Below are positions 24,730-33,831 of a stretch of 62,954 nt of DNA, piece after piece. The notes below the pieces were generated by a model that saw only the letters and a program-made list of their open reading frames with translations, searched no databases and had not been told where the DNA came from. The DNA is taken from the NCBI GenBank assembly GCA_031181345.1, contig JAPSLC010000028.1, positions 1 to 62,954 on the forward strand, in the 5' to 3' direction. Source of the DNA: Cupriavidus sp. GTDB lineage: Bacteria; Pseudomonadota; Gammaproteobacteria; Burkholderiales; Burkholderiaceae. Numbering within the stretch: the stretch's first letter is position 1; every line of letters begins with the position of its first letter. The position numbers and the translations under genes were made by a program.

Positions 24730-25653
24730 TCACTGCGAACGCTGGGTGGTGCCGCTCTTGCGCGTCCGCGACGCGGTCGTGGTTTTCTCTTCGGGCGTCG
24801 GTGCCAACAATGCCGCGAGCAATTCGGCGTCACGATCATTACCCATATTGGCACCCGTCTTTTTTGAAAGTCGGCGCGTATTGTTGGAGGCAATACGCGA
24901 GCGCTCGGTTTTCGTCTTCCCTACGGTCGTAGGGCTGGAATTCGAACGCGATGCGACCTTGGTATCGGCATTGGAATGTTGCCGTTTTGCATCGGCCTGA
25001 TTCGACGCGGTGATCTTCGTCTTATTTACTTCTCGATTTCGAATTTTTTTATTCGGATCGTTGGCGGCCAGCGTTGCGGTTTTGGCCTTGTTGTTCGCTG
25101 CTGTTTTGTCATGACCCTGCGCTGCATTTGCTGCCAAGGCGGTCCCGCCCGCGAGCGCTGCGGCACCCAGGCCCGCGGCGGCCAGATCGCCCGACGGCAT
25201 CTTGCCGAGGCTGTCCAGCGCATCGTCGTCGGCATCGCGCGCGGGGCTCACATCCACGATGGTGGCCGATCCGGCCGGGGCGTCGACCGGGGCCGCGCTG
25301 GCCGCAGCGGCCTGCGTTTCGGCCGCCTTGATCGTGGTGGAAGCGGCTGCGGCAGCGGGATCGGAGGCAGTATTGCCGCTCTCGGCAGGCGCCACCGAGG
25401 CCACCGTGGGCGCCTCGCCATCGCTGCCCTTGCCTAGCCAGAAGGCAACGGCGCCTGCGCCGACCAGCAACAACGCCAGCGCGGCGAACACGCCGTGGCG
25501 CCTGATATCCGGTGTCTTCTTGACAGGCGCGTGACTGGCAACGCGTCCTTCGAGGCTGGCCAGAATGCGGGTGTCCGCTCCCTCGCTGCCGGCATTGCCC
25601 GAGCCGAACAGCGACGGCGGTCCATTTCCTTTCAAGTCGTCGCTGTGGCTCAT
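24730..25653 (-). CDS. Single-pass membrane protein of unknown function, T6SS-linked
   Basis: The 307-residue product has a short N-terminal cytoplasmic part, one transmembrane helix at about residues 55-75 (GVFAALALLLVGAGAVAFWLG), and a long low-complexity C-terminal part: Ala/Ser/Asp-rich, then a glycine-zipper-like stretch (AAAGLGAAALAGGTALAANAA, split by small residues), then a Lys/Asn/Thr-rich basic tail of about 120 residues. No domain is recognised. The basic tail may contact the cell wall or nucleic acid. The ATG at 25653 has GAGAG 8 nt upstream; a TTG at 25674 is a weaker choice. It precedes a vgrG on the same strand by 148 bp. Confidence 0.65.
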   Translation of the reverse strand: MSHSDDLKGNGPPSLFGSGNAGSEGADTRILASLEGRVASHAPVKKTPDIRRHGVFAALALLLVGAGAVAFWLGKGSDGEAPTVASVAPAESGNTASDPAAAAASTTIKAAETQAAAASAAPVDAPAGSATIVDVSPARDADDDALDSLGKMPSGDLAAAGLGAAALAGGTALAANAAQGHDKTAANNKAKTATLAANDPNKKIRNREVNKTKITASNQADAKRQHSNADTKVASRSNSSPTTVGKTKTERSRIASNNTRRLSKKTGANMGNDRDAELLAALLAPTPEEKTTTASRTRKSGTTQRSQ

Positions 25654-25981
25654 CTTTTGGCTCTCGAATTGCAATAAAATGCGCGTCGGGCAGCGCAGGG
25701 ATGGAATTGAGTTAAGCGATCGGCAACATAACTCGAAGACACGGCCCGAGCAGAAACTCGACGAGATGGCGCCAGCTGCCGATGCGGATGAAGCGCGCAG
25801 ATTTTATAGCTGGCTGCAACAAAAATGCAAATATGTGAACGCCGCCGTGACAACTCCAGACGGCGATTTTTTTGCAGGGAATGTGAGCCGGGCAATCGAG
25901 CCAAATAAATGTCACAAAATGTAACTATTCAAGCCGTTGTCATGCACGGTTTGGGCGTCGCGCGGTACGCGGACTGAGCGG
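25654..25981. promoter_or_regulatory. Divergent intergenic region with a leftward promoter candidate
   Basis: This 328-bp AT-richer stretch separates the leftward vgrG module from the rightward peptidase-tssM operon. On the - strand TTGCAT (25830-25825) and TATAAA (25808-25803) are 16 bp apart, a good sigma70-type promoter about 140 nt before the leftward gene. No convincing rightward promoter was found by eye, and no gene is supported here. Confidence 0.45.
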
Positions 25982-26827
25982 ATGATCTTTATTACGCTGT
26001 TCTTCTATTTCGCGCTGATGGTCGCCATTGCGGCCATTCTGCTGCTGCCGGACGTGCGTGAGCGCGTGCTGCTGGCCGCGCGTACGCAATGGCAGCGGCT
26101 CAGCATCAATGCCAGTACGGCGAGCCAGCGCTCGGCAGGAACCCTACGAACGTCGGCTTCCCAGGCGGCTGATTCGATGGAAGCATTGCGCGCCTTCGTC
26201 GCGCGCCGCAAGGTTTTTTTGCTGTGCGCGGCCGGCGTGGTGGCGACCCCGCCGATCGTCGCCCTTGCCTTGCGACCGAAACTGCTGTTCGAGTACGATG
26301 ACGCGCTGCGCGAACCGGACCAGAAGATTTCCGCTTTATTGAATGGCGAACGTCTGGTTCCTCCGGCGCCATTGCCGCCTGAGGTATTCACCACACAGGA
26401 AGTCGAACGCATTCGCCCGACCATTCGCGAAGCGAGCCGCAATTGGGATCTGCTCGACGCCGATTTTCGTCAACGCCTGCTGCTGGTCTACAAGATCATG
26501 CGCGACGAGCATGGTTATGAAATGGCGCTGCTGGAGGGCTATCGCAGTCCCGAGCGCCAGGCCAGGCTCGCCGCCATGGGCGCGCATGTCACAAAGGCGG
26601 GCGCCTATCACAGCTACCATCAGTTCGGCCTCGCCGCGGACAGCGCCTTCTATCGCGACGGCAAGCTGGTGATCAGCGAGAAGGATCCGTGGGCGATGCG
26701 CGGATACGAGTTGTACGGGCAGATCGCCGAGTCCGCGGGGCTGACCTGGGGCGGGCGCTGGAAGATGATGGATCTTGGGCACGTCGAGTTGCGCCGGCCC
26801 GGCGTGCTCGGCAAGAAGCCCGGCTAG
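25982..26827 (+). CDS. Membrane-anchored M15-family (VanY/endolysin-type) peptidase of the T6SS locus
   Basis: The 281-residue product has two hydrophobic segments (about residues 2-23 and 80-97) and a C-terminal periplasmic peptidase domain (about 145-275). The zinc ligands of the M15 family are visible: HxxxxxxD in 'SYHQFGLAADSAFY' and the final His in 'DLGHVEL', with Glu two residues after it; 'LLEGYRSPERQARL' is also typical. It probably cuts peptide bonds of peptidoglycan. In T6SS loci a membrane-bound wall peptidase (TagX in Acinetobacter is the known example) opens the cell's own wall for assembly; that role here is inference. The ATG at 25982 gives a membrane start; longer starts add no conserved sequence. 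Confidence 0.82.
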   Translation: MIFITLFFYFALMVAIAAILLLPDVRERVLLAARTQWQRLSINASTASQRSAGTLRTSASQAADSMEALRAFVARRKVFLLCAAGVVATPPIVALALRPKLLFEYDDALREPDQKISALLNGERLVPPAPLPPEVFTTQEVERIRPTIREASRNWDLLDADFRQRLLLVYKIMRDEHGYEMALLEGYRSPERQARLAAMGAHVTKAGAYHSYHQFGLAADSAFYRDGKLVISEKDPWAMRGYELYGQIAESAGLTWGGRWKMMDLGHVELRRPGVLGKKPG

Positions 26828-26931
26828 CTTGCGAGGTGCGGGGGCACAGCGCAGGTAACGGCGGCCGGCGAAAGCCGGTCGCGAGTCGATAGCTGGTGGC
26901 GGGATCGCCCTTCTCAGTCGAGAGAACAACA

Positions 26932-27198
26932 ATGACACGGCCATTTATCGTATTGGGTGACAAGACCGACCACGGCGGCGTCGTGATCAGCGCGTCGGGC
27001 ACCACGTCGACCAACGGCAAGGGCATTGCCTGTATCGGCGACCGCGTGACCTGCCCGCGGTCCGGTCATGGCGAGACCACCATCGTCACCGGCGATCCGA
27101 CCGTGATCATCGACGGCCGCGCCGCGGCCCGCCACGGCGACAAGACGGCATGCGGCGCGACGCTGCTGTCCAGCCAGGGGGTCACCGGCAGCGCGTAA
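26932..27198 (+). CDS. PAAR-domain spike tip protein
   Basis: The 88-residue product is a stand-alone PAAR protein, the sharp cone that sits on the VgrG trimer. It shows the repeated PAAR pattern with 'GIACIGDRVTCPRSGHGETTI' and 'DGRAAARHGDKTACGATLL', including the His and Cys residues that bind zinc. No toxin domain is fused. The ATG at 26932 is preferred to an in-frame start at 26896. It is placed 105 bp after the peptidase and 54 bp before the next gene, separate from all three vgrG genes, so it may serve any of them. Confidence 0.92.
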   Translation: MTRPFIVLGDKTDHGGVVISASGTTSTNGKGIACIGDRVTCPRSGHGETTIVTGDPTVIIDGRAAARHGDKTACGATLLSSQGVTGSA

Positions 27199-27252
27199 GG
27201 CGGACGCCGCGTTCCGCTGCTGCGCTCTCCCGTGCCGACCCTCCCCGACACC

Positions 27253-28743
27253 ATGCTTGCTCGCCTGTTCCGTTCCGGACTGATCCTGTTCGCCGTCTTC
27301 GCGCTGGTCTGGACCGCGACGATCCTGTGGTGGCAATCGATCCATCGGATGCCGACCACGACCGATATCGTCACGCATCTGTTCCTGCTGCCGGCCGGCA
27401 TGATCGCCGGCTATCTGGTCATTCGCCGCGCGCTGGACGGCATTCGAAACAATGTCGCCGCCGCGGTCAGCACCCCGGCCGCCGCGCGGGACGGCGCGGA
27501 CGCATCGGACGGCGCCGTGCCCGACGACGACCCAGGCCGCCGCTGGCGCGCGCTGGTGCTTGGCACCGCCCTGCATACCGCCAAGGGTGCGGACACGGTC
27601 GCCACCGCCACGGCGACCGCCGAGCAGCAGCGGCCCGACGTAGTGGACGTGCTGCGCGACGGCATGCCGATCTTCGCCGCGCCGGCCGAGGACATCGACG
27701 TCGATGGCACGCGCGAGGCACTGGAACAGGCATTCGCCGAACTGCCGTGGAATGACGAGGCCGTGCGGACCGTCGCGCTGGCCAGCGATGTCGCGGAGCG
27801 GCTGGTCGCCCAGGCGCTGGAGCAATATCCCGCGCTGTACTTCCCTGCCGCGGACGGGAGCTCGTCGGCGCCGCAGGCCGAGGAGCCGCCGCGGCTGGTG
27901 CTGACGCTGCTGCTGCCCGAGCGCTGGCAGGCACCGATGGCCGCAGCCGCCGGCCAATACGTCCGTGGCCGGCTGACCGGCTTGTGGCCGAGCGAACGGA
28001 TCTCGATGGAACCGTTGACCGCCAAGGGCGACGGCGATGCGATGGTGCAGGTCGATCGCGCGATCCTCGCGCTGCATCGCGAGCCGACCCACGAATTGCG
28101 CGGCGTGATCGCCGCCGATTCGCATATCGGCGCCGAGGCCATCGAGCGCCTGCGCGCGACCAATCGGTTGTTCAGCGCCCAATGCGAGCACGGCGTCGCG
28201 CCCTCCGAGGCGGCGGCCGGCATCATGCTGTATCCGCCCCACGGAGCACTGGCCGAGACGCTCGCGCAGGAATCGCCGCCCGCATCGATCGTCCGCGCCA
28301 CGCTGACGCGCCTCGATGCGCCGACTCCCGACAAGGGCCAGCCGCGTACCGCGGCGCTGGATCAGGCGATCGCGCAGACCGTGGCGCTGCTGGCCGAGCC
28401 TGCCGACAACGCAAAGACCAAGGGCGACGAACCCGCAGAGCCGGCGGCCGAATCCGCGTCGGCGATCCAACCGGTCGTCGTCACCGCCGACATCAGCCCG
28501 CATCCGGTCCGCACCGTCGAACTGGCACGGGTGTTCTCGGAACGCTTTGGCGAACTCGACGTCGGCGCGGACCTGCTGCCGATCGGCACCGCGTGCGGAC
28601 ACACCGGCAATGCCGGCGCGCTGCTGGCGATCGTGCTCGCGCATCAGCAGTGCGCCGAGCGCGGGGGCCCTGCGCTGGCGCTGACCGCGGCCGATCCGCA
28701 GCAGCGCGGCGCGATCGCGGTGGTGCCGCCGGTCACCGCCTAG
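27253..28743 (+). CDS. T6SS-linked membrane-anchored protein with ketosynthase-like C-terminal pattern
   Basis: The product (496 residues from the ATG at 27253; a GTG at 27232 would add 7) has two transmembrane helices at about 8-28 and 40-58, then a large cytoplasmic part. Proteins of this type stand next to tssM in Burkholderiales T6SS loci, but I know no function. The last 70 residues contain 'VFSERFGELDVGADLLPIGTACGHTGNAGALLAIV', a spacing like the His-containing GH..GAAG motif of beta-ketoacyl synthases, and an earlier segment (about 220-330) could be the other half of such a fold. No catalytic Cys context is evident, so it may be a non-enzymatic relative. Ala-rich linkers separate the parts. 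Confidence 0.65.
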   Translation: MLARLFRSGLILFAVFALVWTATILWWQSIHRMPTTTDIVTHLFLLPAGMIAGYLVIRRALDGIRNNVAAAVSTPAAARDGADASDGAVPDDDPGRRWRALVLGTALHTAKGADTVATATATAEQQRPDVVDVLRDGMPIFAAPAEDIDVDGTREALEQAFAELPWNDEAVRTVALASDVAERLVAQALEQYPALYFPAADGSSSAPQAEEPPRLVLTLLLPERWQAPMAAAAGQYVRGRLTGLWPSERISMEPLTAKGDGDAMVQVDRAILALHREPTHELRGVIAADSHIGAEAIERLRATNRLFSAQCEHGVAPSEAAAGIMLYPPHGALAETLAQESPPASIVRATLTRLDAPTPDKGQPRTAALDQAIAQTVALLAEPADNAKTKGDEPAEPAAESASAIQPVVVTADISPHPVRTVELARVFSERFGELDVGADLLPIGTACGHTGNAGALLAIVLAHQQCAERGGPALALTAADPQQRGAIAVVPPVTA

Positions 28744-28792
28744 CGGATATCCGCGACAAGCCAGAACACGCACGAGCTCAAGCCAAGCCAAG

Positions 28793-28822
28793 CACAAGCC
28801 CAAGCACAAGCCCAAGCACAAG
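28793..28822 (+). repeat. 12-bp tandem repeat upstream of tssM (2.5 units)
   Basis: The unit cacaagcccaag occurs two and a half times, preceded by related caagc steps, in the 113-bp leader between the preceding gene and tssM. The leader is nearly free of G runs and C/A-rich, so the RNA is probably unstructured. Confidence 0.7.
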
Positions 28823-28856
28823 AACCAGCACACGCATTCGCAAACCGCAGGCCAAC

Positions 28857-31800
28857 ATGCACCGATTCCTCAGTTTCCTGACCAACACGCGCACGCTGTC
28901 CGTGATAGGCGTCGTCGCGCTGACGCTCTTCCTGCTGCTGGCGGCCGATACCTTCGAGGTCGGGCTGACCTGGGTCGGCATCGTGCTCGGCCTGCTGGTG
29001 GTGGCCTGGCTGATCGCCTTCGCATGGCGTCACTATCGCGCCCGGCACGCCAGCGGCAAGCTCGGCGCGCTGCTGGAACAGCAGGCCAATGCGGCCGCCC
29101 AGGAAGCGCCGCAGGAGAAGCGCGGCGAGGTCGAGGCGCTGCGCACGCGCCTGGTCGATGCGGTCAAGACCATCAAGACCTCGAAGCTCGGCCAGCTGTC
29201 GGGCAACGAGGCGCTGTACGAGCTGCCGTGGTACATCGTGATCGGCAATCCGGCGGCGGGCAAGAGCACCGCGGTGCTGAACTCGGGCCTGCAGTTTCCG
29301 TTCGCCGACAAGAACAACGCGATCATCCACGGCATCGGCGGCACGCGTAACTGCGACTGGTTCTTCACCACCGAAGGCATCCTGCTCGATACCGCGGGCC
29401 GTTATTCGGTGCACGAGGAAGACCGCAAGGAATGGCTGGGCTTCCTGGACCTGCTCAAGCGCTACCGTCCGCGCGCGCCGATCAACGGCATCGTGGTCAC
29501 CGTCAGCATTCCGGAGTTGACGCAGAACCGGCCCGAGTTCGCCATCCAGCTGGCCAAGAACCTGCGCCAGCGCGTGCAGGAGCTGACCGAGCGGCTGGAG
29601 GTCTTCGCGCCGGTCTACGTGATGTTCACCAAGGCGGACCTGATCACCGGCTTCACCGAGTTCTTCGGCGACAGCGACAAGCACGAGCGCGACCGCGTCT
29701 GGGGCGCCACCCTGCCCTTCGAGCCGGGCGAGAAGCGCGATGCCGCTGCCATGTTCGACGAGCGCTTCGACGAGCTGTACGACGGCCTGAAGGAAATCAG
29801 CGTGGCGCAGATCGCGCAGCACCGCAACGGCAAGCTGTCGCCGGGGCTGCTGAGCTTCCCGCTCGAGTTCGCGTCGATCAAGCCGGCGCTGCGCGCCTTC
29901 CTGGTGACGCTGTTCGACGAGAACCCGTTCCAGTACAAGCCGGTGTTCCGCGGCTTCTATTTCACCAGCGCGGTGCAGGAGGCCAGCACCACCAGCGCCT
30001 CCGCCGAACGGATCGCCCGCCGCTTTGGCCTGAAGCTCGACAGCGCCGCGCACAGCCGCGAGGTGTTCTCGAAGAACGGCTTCTTCCTGCGCGACCTGTT
30101 CTCCAAGGTGGTGTTCGCCGACCGCAAGACCGTGCGCCAGTTCTCCAGCCCGGCCAAGACGCGGATGCGCTTCGTCACCTTCTTCGGGCTGGTGCTGGTG
30201 CTGGGCCTGCTGCTGGGCGGCTGGACCTGGTCCTTTATCGGCAACCGCCAGCTGACCGCGAACGTGCAGGCCGACCTCGACAAGATCGTCAAGCTGCAGC
30301 AGAACCGCATCGACCTGCAATCGCGGCTCGAGGCGCTCGATATCCTGCAGGACCGCATCGAGCAGCTGGAGCGCTTCCGCGCCGACCATCCGATCGCGCT
30401 GTCGCTCGGCCTGTACCAGGGCGATACGCTGCAGCACAAGCTGCTCGACGAGTACTACAACGGCCTGCGCCAGGTGATGCTCAAGCCGGTGGGCACGTCG
30501 ATCGAACGCTTCCTGGCCGAGGTCAACGCGCATCCGGACCAGCTCGCGCAGAACGTGCGCGCGCCGGCGGCCAATGGCGCGGTGGTGCCCGCCTCGGCCC
30601 AGGCGGGCGCGAGCGCCGCAGCCGCCGTCCCGGCTGCGGCCACCACCGCGGTCGCCGCGGCGGCACCTTCCGCGGCTGACATGACGGCCGCGCTCAATAC
30701 CGAGTCGCCAAACGCCAAGCGCTATGCCGATGCCTCGCCGACCAACGTCGAGGACGCCTACAACGCGCTGAAGACCTATCTGATGCTGGCCGACAAGCGC
30801 CATGTCGAGGTCGCGCACCTGACCGACCAGGTCACGCGCTTCTGGCGCGGCTGGCTCGAGGAGAACCGCGGCAACATGCCGCGCGAGCAGCTGATCCGCG
30901 CGGCCGAGCGCAACATCTCGTTCTATCTGGCCCGCGTCAATGACGACAACTGGCCGCTGCTCGAAAGCAATCTGTCGCTGATCGACCAGACCCGCGAGAA
31001 CCTGCGCCGCGTGGTGCGCGGCATGCCGGCACGCGAGCGTGCCTACGCGGAGATCAAGGCGCGCGCGGCCACGCGCTTCGCACCGATGACGGTGGCCCGC
31101 ATCGTCGGCGACGCCGGCGCGACGGTGGTCACCGGCAGCTACGCGGTGCCCGGCACCTTCACCCGGGAAGCCTGGCTGCAATACGTGCAGCCGGCCATCC
31201 GCGAGGCGGCCAGCAAGGAGCTGCAGAGCAAGGACTGGGTGCTGAACGTCGCCGCCCGCGACGACCTGACGCTCGAGGGCAGCCCCGAGCAGATCCAGAA
31301 GACGCTGGTGTCGATGTACAAGAACGAATACGCGAAGGAGTGGCAACGCTTTATGCAGGGCGTCGCGGTGCAGGAATTCAAGAGCTTCGACCAGGCGGTG
31401 ACCGCGATGAACCTGCTTGGGGATCCGGTCAATTCGCCGATCCGCAAGCTGTTCGACGCGGCCTACGAGCAGACCTCGTGGGACAACCCGTCGATCGTCA
31501 ACGCGGGGCTGAAGCAGGCCAAGACCGGCGTGATCGAATGGTTCAAGCGCTGGGTCTCGCGCGGCACGCCGTCCGGCGTCAGCGTCAATGTCGACAGCGC
31601 GAGCCTGGCCTCCTCTTCCGAAGCCGGCAACATCCCGATGGGGCCGGTCGGCAAGGAGTTCTCGGGCCTGGCCAAGATCGCCGTGATGCGCGACAACAAT
31701 TCGCTGCTGCGCGGCTATATGGAGACGCTGTCGAAGGTCCGCACGCGCTTCAACACCATCAAGAACCAGGGCGATCCCGGCCCCGGCGCGCGCCAGCTGA

Positions 31801-32819
31801 TGCAGCAGACGCTCGACGGCAACGGCTCCGAGCTGGCCGATGCGCTCAAGTACGTCGACGAACAGATGCTGACCGGCATGACCGACAGCCAGCGCCAGAC
31901 GCTGCGTCCGCTGCTGGTGCGTCCGCTGCTGCAGTCGTATGCGGTGACGATCCGCCCCGCCAGCGTGGAGATCAACAAGGTGTGGAACGCGCAGGTCTAC
32001 CAGCCCTTCATGCAGACGCTGGCGACCAAGTACCCGTTTGCCTCCGATGCCAAGATCGAGGCCAGCGCGGCCGAGATCGGCCAGGTGTTCGGCCCGGACG
32101 GCGCCATCGCCAAGTTCGCCGGCACCACCATCGGGCCGCTGTCGGTGCGCCGCGGCGACATGATCGCCGCGCGGACCTGGGGCGATCTGGGCGTGACCTT
32201 CGCGCCGGAGTTCACCACCAACTTCACGCGCTGGATCGCGCCGTTGACCGGCGGCGCGGCGGCGGGAGCCGGCGGTGCCGCCGCTGCCGCCCCGCAGACG
32301 GTGTTCCAGATCCTGCCGTCGCCGGCGGCCGGGACCACGGAATACACGATCGAGATCGACGGCCAGCAACTGCGCTATCGCAATACGCCGCCGCAGTGGA
32401 CCAACTTCGTCTGGCCCAATCCGCAGGGCACGCCGGGCGCGCGCATCACCGCCACCACCTTCGATGGCCGCACTGTCGAAGTGCTGAGCGAACCGGGCCG
32501 CTTCGGCCTGGAGCGGCTGATTGCCACCGCCTCGCGCAAGCGTCGTCCGGATGGCGCCTTCGAGTTGTCGTGGACACAGGGCGGCACCACCGTCGCGGTG
32601 GCGCTGCGCATCGTCAGCAGCCCGCAGACGACCACGGCTGCCGCGGACTCGCCGCAGGGACAGGGCCTGCGCGGACTGAAGCTGCCGCCGGCGATTGCCG
32701 ACGCATCGGCGCCGGTCACGGCCACGGAGGCGGCACAGCCTGCCCCCGCCGCCTCGGCTCCCGTCGCGCAGTCCGGTGCACAGCCCGGCGCCCCCGTGCG
32801 TGCAGGAGGTGCGCAATGA
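28857..32819 (+). CDS. tssM: T6SS inner-membrane protein TssM (IcmF)
   Basis: TssM spans the inner membrane and reaches through the periplasm to TssJ. The 1320-residue product has two N-terminal transmembrane helices (about 12-32 and 38-58), a cytoplasmic NTPase-like domain with Walker A GNPAAGKST near residue 130 and 'GILLDTAGRY' (Walker B/G3), a third helix near 445-465, and a long periplasmic part ending in the IcmF C-terminal domain ('TTFDGRTVEVLSEPGRFGLERLI'). An Ala/Pro/Val-rich linker lies at about 575-610. The ATG at 28857 follows AGG and gives the typical MHRFLSFLTNTRTLSVIG start; the frame is open upstream without conserved sequence. The stop overlaps tagF as ATGA. Confidence 0.97.
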   Translation: MHRFLSFLTNTRTLSVIGVVALTLFLLLAADTFEVGLTWVGIVLGLLVVAWLIAFAWRHYRARHASGKLGALLEQQANAAAQEAPQEKRGEVEALRTRLVDAVKTIKTSKLGQLSGNEALYELPWYIVIGNPAAGKSTAVLNSGLQFPFADKNNAIIHGIGGTRNCDWFFTTEGILLDTAGRYSVHEEDRKEWLGFLDLLKRYRPRAPINGIVVTVSIPELTQNRPEFAIQLAKNLRQRVQELTERLEVFAPVYVMFTKADLITGFTEFFGDSDKHERDRVWGATLPFEPGEKRDAAAMFDERFDELYDGLKEISVAQIAQHRNGKLSPGLLSFPLEFASIKPALRAFLVTLFDENPFQYKPVFRGFYFTSAVQEASTTSASAERIARRFGLKLDSAAHSREVFSKNGFFLRDLFSKVVFADRKTVRQFSSPAKTRMRFVTFFGLVLVLGLLLGGWTWSFIGNRQLTANVQADLDKIVKLQQNRIDLQSRLEALDILQDRIEQLERFRADHPIALSLGLYQGDTLQHKLLDEYYNGLRQVMLKPVGTSIERFLAEVNAHPDQLAQNVRAPAANGAVVPASAQAGASAAAAVPAAATTAVAAAAPSAADMTAALNTESPNAKRYADASPTNVEDAYNALKTYLMLADKRHVEVAHLTDQVTRFWRGWLEENRGNMPREQLIRAAERNISFYLARVNDDNWPLLESNLSLIDQTRENLRRVVRGMPARERAYAEIKARAATRFAPMTVARIVGDAGATVVTGSYAVPGTFTREAWLQYVQPAIREAASKELQSKDWVLNVAARDDLTLEGSPEQIQKTLVSMYKNEYAKEWQRFMQGVAVQEFKSFDQAVTAMNLLGDPVNSPIRKLFDAAYEQTSWDNPSIVNAGLKQAKTGVIEWFKRWVSRGTPSGVSVNVDSASLASSSEAGNIPMGPVGKEFSGLAKIAVMRDNNSLLRGYMETLSKVRTRFNTIKNQGDPGPGARQLMQQTLDGNGSELADALKYVDEQMLTGMTDSQRQTLRPLLVRPLLQSYAVTIRPASVEINKVWNAQVYQPFMQTLATKYPFASDAKIEASAAEIGQVFGPDGAIAKFAGTTIGPLSVRRGDMIAARTWGDLGVTFAPEFTTNFTRWIAPLTGGAAAGAGGAAAAAPQTVFQILPSPAAGTTEYTIEIDGQQLRYRNTPPQWTNFVWPNPQGTPGARITATTFDGRTVEVLSEPGRFGLERLIATASRKRRPDGAFELSWTQGGTTVAVALRIVSSPQTTTAAADSPQGQGLRGLKLPPAIADASAPVTATEAAQPAPAASAPVAQSGAQPGAPVRAGGAQ

Positions 32820-33829
32820 GCCAGGCAGCGCAATTGCAGCTCGCGTACTTCGGCAAGCTTCCGTCGCGCGGCGACTTCGTCAAGAGCCCGAACCAGACCC
32901 AGCTGCTCGATACGCTCGATCGCTGGTTGTCGCAGGCGATGGAGATGCTCGCCGAAGACCCGGGCTGGAAGACGGTCTACGACGCGTGGCAACCGGTCCA
33001 GTTCGCCTTTCTCGGCTCGCAGAGCCGGCTGGCGATCGCGGGCACGGTGATGGCCAGCAACGACCAGTCGTCGCGACGTTTTCCCTTTCTCGCCGCCGCC
33101 GCGCTGGAGATCGACCAGCCGTTGCCGTTCATTGCGCGCAGCCCGCTGGCGCTGACGCGGCTGTGGACGCGCGCCAGCCACCAGATGCAGGAGCTCGTCT
33201 CCTCCACCGATCCGACCGAGGGGCTGCGCAATCTGGGGCAGACCCAGTTCGCGGTCGAGATCGGTGCGGGCGCGCAGGCCTACGACGCCAGCTTCAAGGA
33301 CTTCATCGAATTCCAGACCGTGGCCGGGCTGGAGCAGATGCTGCGCGCCGACGGGCAGGCGCTGTGCCTGCGCCGCACGCTGGTCGCGCTCGGCATCCTG
33401 CTCGAGCCGGTGATGAGCGCCGGCACTTCGCGGCTGGACAAGGGGCTGACGCTGCCGTTGCCGTCCGACCCGGTCTATCGCAGCCTGGTGGCGAGCTTCT
33501 GGCTGGACCTGGTGTCGGGCTTCCTGAAGCGCGGCGACTTCGAGCTGTCGCTGTTCCTGGGCCGCGTCGGCAATCCCGGCGCCGGACATGCCGGCCGCAG
33601 CGAGCGGCTGGTGATCGGCTTCAACGGCGCCTCGTCACGCACGCTGCACGGCATCATGTCGCCGCTGGCGTATGGCGAAGTCAATATCGACATCGACGAC
33701 CCGCAGTGGGTGGACCAGCATGCCGGCTCGCGCTATGGCGTGGCCAAGCTGGCAAGCTATCTGGAGCAGCCGCAACTGTCGCTGCGCGCGGCGCTCGACA
33801 CCTTCCGCGAAGTCTTCATCGGAGAATGA
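32816..33829 (+). CDS. tagF: T6SS accessory regulator TagF
   Basis: TagF is a post-translational brake of T6SS firing, in studied systems acting against Fha. The 337-residue product shows the family start 'AYFGKLPSRGDFVKS' and 'LDRWLSQAMEML', then 'WKTVYDAWQPVQFAFLG' and 'SSRRFPFLAAAALE'. A perfect AGGAGGT lies at 32804-32810 inside the tssM end, and the start overlaps the tssM stop by 4 bp. No PppA phosphatase domain is fused. No fha, ppkA or pppA gene is visible in the window, so its target here is unclear. Confidence 0.93.
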   Translation: MSQAAQLQLAYFGKLPSRGDFVKSPNQTQLLDTLDRWLSQAMEMLAEDPGWKTVYDAWQPVQFAFLGSQSRLAIAGTVMASNDQSSRRFPFLAAAALEIDQPLPFIARSPLALTRLWTRASHQMQELVSSTDPTEGLRNLGQTQFAVEIGAGAQAYDASFKDFIEFQTVAGLEQMLRADGQALCLRRTLVALGILLEPVMSAGTSRLDKGLTLPLPSDPVYRSLVASFWLDLVSGFLKRGDFELSLFLGRVGNPGAGHAGRSERLVIGFNGASSRTLHGIMSPLAYGEVNIDIDDPQWVDQHAGSRYGVAKLASYLEQPQLSLRAALDTFREVFIGE

Positions 33830-33831
33830 TC

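Noticed and set aside
25565..25924. 119-codon + strand frame across the start of the membrane-protein gene
   Set aside because: No homology by eye, poor start context and overlap with a better supported gene and promoter.
28740..32816. 1358-codon open frame on the - strand
   Set aside because: Antisense shadow of tssM; composition is that of a shadow frame and no start with a ribosome site or domain is seen.
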